From: Tanypteryx hageni
Lineage: Eukaryota; Arthropoda; Insecta; Odonata; Petaluridae
DNA length: 64,000 nucleotides
Assembly: GCA_028673005.1 (NCBI GenBank)
Contig: CM054116.1
Span: forward strand, 147,991,173 to 148,055,172
Reading direction: 5' to 3'
Of the stretch, positions 57,601 to 64,000 are shown one piece after another (the stretch's first letter is position 1; each line of letters opens with the position of its first letter). The position numbers and the translations under genes are program-made. Below the pieces are notes generated by a model that saw nothing but the letters and a program-made list of their open reading frames with translations, did not search any database and had not been told where the DNA came from.

Positions 57601-60393
57601 CATTTTTTTAGAAGAAGGATTTGTAAAAAAACTAAATAGAGATAATAAAATTCCGATATTTTAATTTTTTGGCTTTTAAAAATTCGTATAGTTTAAACAA
57701 ATAGGTAAATGTTTACATACTACAGGGATAGCAAGGAAGCTGAAATTTTTACATTATTTAAAACTTAGTCCATAAGCACAAATAAACATTTGATAAACAC
57801 TATGAAGTTGTTATTTCGAATCTCCAGCTCATCTGGAAGTGCCTAAACATTAGCATCCTCCTATATTTTATCATTATCATTATATATAGACATTCCTTAC
57901 AGAGGAGGAGGAGGATATAACATACTAGTAGTTGGTGCTTGCATTCTGCAAGCATATCATCTCAACATAAAAAAACATAAATTTTTCATATTTTATCATT
58001 ACAAATATTTTTTTAATTATAAATATTTCACCTCCAGAGCGATTTTCGTTTTTCCCTTATGTAAAAATAATAGATTAAAACAATCCCAAAACTTTGAAAT
58101 TTTAAGAATTTAATACTTTATCCATTATGCGGTACTAATTCTACATATTTCTGCCAAATTTTAAAGCTGTAGCACTCCTAGAAGTGAAATAATCTTTTTC
58201 TAATTGCTTAAATTGTAAACATTTTTATTATTTGTATAAAATGTAAATAACTTTAAAAAATCAGCTTCCTAGCTCATCTCGTAGTGTCAAAACATTTACC
58301 AATTGTTTAAAATTTATGAATTTTTAACTGCAAAACAAATTAAAATATCAAAATTTGTATAATCCCTATTTCGTTTTTTTACGAATTCTACTTAAAGAAA
58401 AAATTTCAACTTTGTAGCACATGCGGAAATACATAAACCTTGAAAATTTGTTTAAACAATTGCGAATTTTTAGCGGCTGCATTGTTTCACTTTTTCATGA
58501 TTTTCGTTTTTTCTAGTCAGTTTTGCACAAAATCCTACCTAAGAAAGAATTTCGAATCTCCAGCTCATCTGGAAGTGCCTAAACATTAGTATCCTCCTAT
58601 ATATTATATGTTATTTCCTCCTCTGTAAGAACGTCGATATATCATTCTATATAGACGTTCCTTACAGAGGAGGATATAACATACTAGTAGAAGGTGCTTG
58701 CATGCTGCAAGCATTTCATCTCACCTTGAAAAAACATTAATTTTTCAGACAGATATTTCACCATTCAAATTATTCTATTAATTCTAAAGATTTCACCTCT
58801 GGAGCGATTTTCGTTATTCCTACATGTAAAAATAATAGTTTAAAACAAGCCCAAATGTTGCAATTTTAAAAATTTTACATTTTCTCCATTATGGGGTACT
58901 AATGCTACACATTTGAGCCAAATTTTAAAGTTGTAGCACTTCTAGAAGTAAAATAATATTTTTCTAATTGTTTAAAATTTAAACATTTTTAACGGTTGCC
59001 GCAATATATATATGGAGAGATTGAAATGTTTATTTGTGCAAATGCACTGTTCTGTAAATAATTTGAAAATTGCAGCTTCCTAGCTCATCCCGTAGAACCT
59101 AAAAAATTATTAAACTTTAATGTTCAAATGGGGTTAAAACAACCCCTAAAAATTAACAATTTTAAAATTTTCCATTTTTATAGTTGGTTATGAGAAAAGT
59201 TCTATAATCTTGCAAAATTTTAGCTTCCTAAACTTATTAGATTGGTCTACACACTAGATTACGTTTTCCCATGCTAACTTATGGGAGATATTCCGGGGTC
59301 TCTGGAGTCGAACCCAAGACACTGTAAGCAAAAGTAACAATAATTCCTAATAGATATTGCGGCCATCTAGCAACACTGATAATTTCATTTTTCTAGTTTA
59401 CCGGTAAGTGCCCATAATTAATTTACAAAAATGGCGCAATGATTTTCTTAAGGGAAAAAACGCAACTTTCGGAATTTCTGGAGTCGAACTCATGTCACTT
59501 AGGTAAGAAGTCTCATTTTATCTGTAGGTTTCTCCATCATATCTACAAAAACTGAAACTTTGAGCTCTCTAGCTCTTGTAGTTTGGGCTGGACATTAGTA
59601 TCCTCCTGTTATATCCTCCTCTGAAAGAGTCGTCGATATATAATGATAACAGGAGGATACTAATGTTTAGGCACTTCCAGATAAGCTGGAGATTCGAAAT
59701 TTTTTTCATAGGTAGAATTTTGTGCAAAACCGACTAGAAAAAGCGAAAATCTTTAAAAAGTGCAACAATGCGGCCGCTAAAAATTCGCAATTGTTTAAAC
59801 AAATTTTAAAGGTTTATATATTTCCGAATGTGCCACGGAGTTGAAATTTTTTTATAAGTAGAATTCTTAAAATAACGAAATAGGGATTATACAAATTTTG
59901 ATATTTTAATTTGTTTGGCAGTTAAAAAAATCTTAAAGTTTAAACAAATAGATAGCTGTTTAGGTACTATGGGATGAGCTATGAGGCTCAAATTTTCAAA
60001 TTATTTACAGAGTAGTAAACTTGCACAAATAAACATTTCAATTTTACCATATATGTATTGCGGCGGCCGTTAAAAATTATTTAAATTTAAACAATTAGAA
60101 AAATATTATTTTATTTCTAGAAGTGCTACAACTTTAAAATTTGGCTAAAATGTGTAGCATTAGAACCATATAATGAAGAAAGTGTAAAATTTTTAAAATT
60201 GCGACATTTGGAGATTGTTTTAAACTATTATTCTTACATGTGGGAAAAACGAAAATTGCTGCAGAAATGAAATCATTAGAATTAAAAGACTATTTGTAAT
60301 GTTGAAATTTCTGTCTGAAAAATGAATGTTCTTTTAATGTGAGATGAAATGCTTGCTGTATGCAAGCACCAACTACTAGTAATGATATATAAC
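54120..60393. repeat. Family R cluster 2 (about seven units)
   Basis: Units seen: A at about 54705-55372, A at 55384-56090, a back-to-back hybrid at 56150-56845 (half A then half B), a variant type at 56935-57850, A at 57918-58600, A fused to the variant at 58678-59600, and B at 59650-60380. Within a type-1 unit four or five modules of about 145 bp repeat the words CAGCT-C-TAGC-CAT, TTTAAACAATT, CGGCCGC and GATTTTCGTTTTT. Each A unit opens with the hairpin TGCTTGCA-TAC-TGCAAGCA. Linkers carry TCCTCCTCTGTAAGGAACGT. A (TA)n run is at 54611-54668. Confidence 0.82.
54195..54370 (+). mobile_element. Second tRNA-derived SINE (tRNA-Glu-like head)
   Basis: An A-box TAGCGGTTAGC (54220-54230) and B-box GGTTCAAACCC (54259-54269) are properly spaced, and the sequence between them resembles tRNA-Glu(TTC). 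The 3' region passes into family-R sequence, so the tail end is uncertain. It is unrelated to the 42055/45430 SINE family. Confidence 0.6.
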
Positions 60394-63116
60394 TAGACCG
60401 CGGATTTTTAGGTTCTAAAAATTAAGTTTTAGGCGACTAAAATAGGCTCTTTAAGTACCTTTATTAGGCTTTATAAAACGTAAAATAGGCTCTAAAAACT
60501 ACTTCCAAAAACTATGTCCAGTAAAAAACAACATCATTTCTGTCAACTATCAACTTTAATTCACGAAAAGAGACTGAAACATGCACGCACGCAAAAATTG
60601 CCAGTCAATGAAACATTATTGATTTGTGTTTTCAAAGAACAAAAATATTTTACTACTATGCATTGAAACTTATTCTTATGGTTAATATCCCATGCGTTAC
60701 CGAGAAAATACTATCTACATTACATATAGTGATACTGACTGAAAACACTATTCAAGTATATATTTAAGTACTACGCAGAGTGTTTGACAAACTTTTTCAT
60801 TCGAAATTCCCATAATGAATTTGTCACCTCTTTGTGTTTATTTCACAAATTTCCCGTAATTGGCCTCACAATAAATAACAAGCACCTTTTCTAAGTTTTC
60901 TACCACAAAACTATGGCGATTGTCAGTTAATATCATTTTGTAAGCAGAAAAAGAACGTTCGACATCAACTGACGTGACGGGGGCGAACTTCAACTTGGGT
61001 ACATGTTGAAATGGAATTTTGCACTCAACTTCACTGGATTTTCCTGCCAGTATATCTGCTGCTGTACATAGGCTCTGCAGTCCTGAGTTCTTTTGTAGCA
61101 ACTTTTCTAGTTTTGCTTTTACTTTTTCCCCCACTTCACCTGGAGCTTCCTTTATTTTTTGTTTCACTTCATTCAGCATAGCAGTTTTTTCGTAGATGGG
61201 TTTTCCTGAACCCTCTAATTCAGCAATAATCTGCACAAGGGATGTATAGTGGGATCTAATATATGCCAAATCCTTGGGAATGGAGGGATCATCTAGCAAC
61301 ATTTTTGCCGAAGTGACGCAGGCAGCATCCTCGGCTAGATTTGTCACAACTTCCTTGACATGAAGGATATGCTCGCTGTAATATTCAGCTGCTTTCAGCC
61401 ATGTGCCCCAGCGGGTGAGCACAGGCTCAGGTGGCAGAGGGACATCGGGCAGTTTTTCTCGAAAAGCCTGTATTCTTGTTGGTGCCTTGACGAAGACCTT
61501 CTTCACGGTGGAGATCAATTTGTTCACCTTGGGGAATTCCAGTCTTATTTGCTCTGCTACGCGGTTCAAACCATGGGCAAGGCATGTCACATGCACAAGG
61601 GAGGGATAGAACACCTTGAGCAACTGCATGGCAGCAACCATGTACGATGCAGCATCTGTGTATAGGAGCAGCACTTTCTCTTCGTCTAGATTTTTGGGAT
61701 ACAGCACTTTCAGTCCGTTGTTCACGAAGTGTGCTATTGTTTCCTGGTTTGTTTTGGCAAGTTGCTTCGTGCAGATGAGGTAGGCTCTGGATGGCGCATC
61801 TGGGTCCAATTTCCCAACAACCAAGTTGGCCATGTATCTGCCAAGAGCATCAGTGGTTTCATCGACCGATATCCAAATATGTGAAACTCCAATGTCCTCC
61901 CGTATCCTGCGCATTGCATCATCGTACGTGGGTTGCACGTAATTCTTGCGTAGCGTTGACTCGGAAGGTACCGACTGATGGCAGTATCGTTCTAGGAACT
62001 CCTTGAATGTTGGATTTTCCAATGTTTTGAATGGAATGTTGGCTGCCACAATTGAGTGACACAAATCTGCATAAAACTGATTCTTCTTGCTGGATCCCTC
62101 AGAAGTTTTTGTTAAAAGCATTTGTTTCATCTTAGATTTGCGTTCAACATTTGCCTTATGTAGCACTCCTTGGATGTGCTGAGTTAGGTGGGATTTTTTA
62201 TCACTTGAAACCTATAAAGAAAAATTATGAAGAAATAATTAACCTTAAAAATACGGAAATAAACTAATAAATATGGAAATGGGACAAAAATATAAAATTT
62301 ACTTTACAGCTACGAAGGTCCGCAGCTGGATTGCTGGACATTTTGAATAACCACTTCTATAGTTACCATAAAATGGCTCGTATAAACAAAATATGTGTAT
62401 GGTTTTTGCCTCAAAGATGACAAGCAATTCACGGCCAATAATTCGTTGCAAGCCAGCATTATAATGTACTTACCTCCTTGTTGCATGCTTGACAGAAGAT
62501 AATTTTTCCATCCGTTGTGAAGTACGGGAACTCTTGTAACCACTGACGTATTAAATAAGCTTTCGAACTTGATACTTTAGGCATTGCACTTTCACAATTT
62601 TCACGTTCACACTTCTCACCTTTACCCTCTGCAGTCTGGAGATGGACTGCGGGGTTATTCTCGTTTTCCCATGTCGCACGATATGACAATATAACAACGA
62701 GAAATAAACGCAACATCAGATTAAAGGCATTGTTACATTGTCATATCACGTGACACTGGGAAACAGAATAACCCCGCCGAACGCGAGACAGGTCCGAGCT
62801 GCTGTTCGCCACTTGATCGTGACCGTGGTGTGAAGGACATTTCCAACCCATGACTGAACATTGTACAGTCAGTTCAAAAAATATGAATAATACCAAAATC
62901 TGCTTTTATAGTCGATTATTTTAGAATATTAGCCCTTTTTAGGCTTTTTTTGCATGAAAAAGACAAAAATAAGCATTAACGTCGAAATAGGCATTTTTAG
63001 GCACTATAAAATATACGTTTTCGGGGTTAATTATTCATGAAACGTATATATACAATTGTATATTGAGATATCTACTCAGGAAAAAAATAGGTTTTTACCT
63101 AAAGATCCGCGGTCTA
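60394..63116. mobile_element. hAT4: apparently intact CGGBP1-type hAT
   Basis: TIRs TAGACCGCGGATTTTTAGGT and, reversed, TAGACCGCGGATCTTTAGGT match at 19 of 20. A perfect 8-bp duplication, TATATAAC, flanks it at 60386-60393 and 63117-63124. Subterminal AGGC iterons (AATAGGCTCT, TTAGGCTTT, AATAGGC) cluster at 60410-60500 and 62930-63005. The minus-strand transposase gene has two exons and no visible defects. It lies between two family-R units and separates them cleanly, so it is one of the youngest insertions here. Confidence 0.92.
60838..62584 (-). CDS. hAT4 transposase, CGGBP1-like, two exons
   Basis: Exon 1 runs from ATG 62584 to 62474 (37 codons) and exon 2 from 62211 to the TAA at 60838; the intron (62473-62212) has a GTAAGT donor and a TTTCTTTATAG acceptor, and the join is phase 0, giving 494 aa. 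A BED/CGGBP1-type finger (FCQACNKEV, then HLTQHI and H) is split by the intron. The RNase H-like core shows VDETTD and LLYTDAASYMV as candidate catalytic Asp regions, TCLAHGLNRV, LTRWGTWLKA and the C-terminal SVDVERSFSAYK. Overall organisation matches the transposases from which vertebrate CGGBP1 derives. It would bind element ends and catalyse cut-and-paste in the nucleus. An upstream imperfect inverted repeat (62646-62694 with 62731-62783) lies in the promoter or 5' UTR. No stop or frameshift is visible, so it may be functional. Confidence 0.9.
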
Positions 63117-63886
63117 TATATAACATACAGGAGGATACTAATGTTTAGGCACTTCCAGATGAGCTGGAGATTCGAAATGTTTTTCTTAGGTAGGATTTTG
63201 TGCAAAACCGACTAGAAAAAACGAAAATCGTGAAAAAGTGCAACAATGCGGCCGCTAAAAATTCGCAATTGTTTTTAAAAAATTTCAAGGTTTATGTATT
63301 TCCGAGTGTGTAACGAAGCTGAAATTTTTTTTGGACTTTGGATTTGTAAAAAAATGAAATAGGGATTATAGAAATTTTGATATTTTAATTTGTGTTGCCG
63401 TTAAAAATTCTTCAAATTTAAACAAATAGATAACTGTTTAGGTACTACAGGATGAGCTAGGAAGCTGAAATTTTCAAGTTATTTACAGAGTAGTGCATTT
63501 GCACATATAAACATTTGAATCTCTCCATAAATATATACAAGAAATTCCGAAAATTGCGTTTCTTCCCATAAGAAAAGCATTGCGCCATTTTTGTAAATTA
63601 ATTTTGGGCACTTGCCCATAAGCTAGAAAAATGTAATTTTCAGCATTGCTAGATGTCTGCAATATCTATTAGGAATTATTGTTACTTTTGCTTACAGTGT
63701 CTTGGATTCGACTCCAGCGACCCTGGAATATCTCCCATAAGTTAGCATGGGAAAACGTAATCTAGTGTGTAGACCAATCTAATAAGTTTAGGAAGCTGAA
63801 ATTTTGCAAGATTATAGAACTTTTCTCATAACCAACTATAAAAATGGAAAATTTTAAAATTGTTAATTTTTAGGGGTTGTTTTAAC
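63117..63886. repeat. Family R cluster 3 (one B-to-variant unit)
   Basis: This resumes family R right after hAT4 with AGGAGGATACTAATGTTTAG (near 63131), runs through the CGGCCGC and GGATGAGCTAGGAAGCTGAA modules, then switches at about 63535 to the variant type with GGATTCGACTCC and AACCAACTATAAAAATGGAAA. It continues the array at 59650-60380 that hAT4 separated. Confidence 0.8.
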
Positions 63887-64000
63887 CAGTGGTGGGATTC
63901 AGAAATTTTAGCAACCGGTTCTCTCTCGCCTTACTGCCCTTTCATAGTGAAAAATAAAAACAAAAAATATTTTATTGAAATTATTTATTTACTTTAATTA
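63887..64000 (+). mobile_element. hAT element left end, runs off window
   Basis: CAGTGGTGGGATTCAG at 63887, followed by AGCAACCGGTTCTCTC, is a terminus shared by a widespread hAT group. It abuts family R directly. The remainder is outside the window. Confidence 0.6.

Noticed and set aside
1..64000. CRISPR arrays, bacterial operons or viral genes
   Set aside because: No regularly spaced short repeats with unique spacers, no prokaryotic gene organisation and no viral structural or polymerase gene were seen.

Overview
The window is eukaryotic, AT-rich and almost entirely transposon-derived. It carries intron-containing genes, (TA)n microsatellites, LINEs without LTRs, many hAT superfamily DNA transposons, Penelope-like debris, tRNA-derived SINEs and at least two host genes. 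The SERTA protein and the mix of elements suggest an arthropod, probably an insect with a large genome; I cannot name the species from sequence alone.

Layout. 1-3.4 kb: a host SERTA-domain (taranis/SERTAD-like) gene on the minus strand with a CRE/YY1/CCAAT promoter region. 3.4-27.3 kb: a deep stack of nested transposons. A 5.4-kb hAT (hAT1, 5295-10709) splits one plus-strand LINE. A second hAT (hAT2, 12820-18315) splits another LINE, and hAT2 itself holds a nearly intact third hAT (hAT3, 13626-16383) and a TTAA-flanked piggyBac-type MITE (16852-17221). A minus-strand LINE (18.9-23.0 kb) follows, then another (24-27 kb) split by a 1.37-kb fold-back element. 28.75-47.34 kb: the last two coding exons of a PDE12-like 2',5'-phosphodiesterase gene on the minus strand, separated by an 18.3-kb intron. 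That intron holds Tigger, hAT, Helitron, CENP-B-like DDE, SINE and Penelope-like remnants and the first cluster of a ~0.75-kb repeat family (family R). 47.8-51.5 kb: a MULE with tandem-repeat TIRs. 54.1-63.9 kb: a large two-orientation array of family R. An apparently intact 2.7-kb hAT of CGGBP1 type (hAT4, 60394-63116) sits between two R units, and another hAT terminus starts at 63887.

The cellular genes are the SERTA gene and the PDE12-like gene. Everything else that codes is transposase, reverse transcriptase or helicase, mostly decayed; hAT4 and, one frameshift aside, hAT3 are the exceptions. Several insertions have exact target-site duplications on both sides, and in two cases removal restores the interrupted reading frame or domain order, so relative ages can be read directly. 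The least familiar features are family R (internal ~145-bp modules, an 8-bp hairpin at one end, both orientations), the Penelope-like inverted tails abutting (TA)n tracts with a hammerhead-like core, and a 66-bp perfect palindrome.
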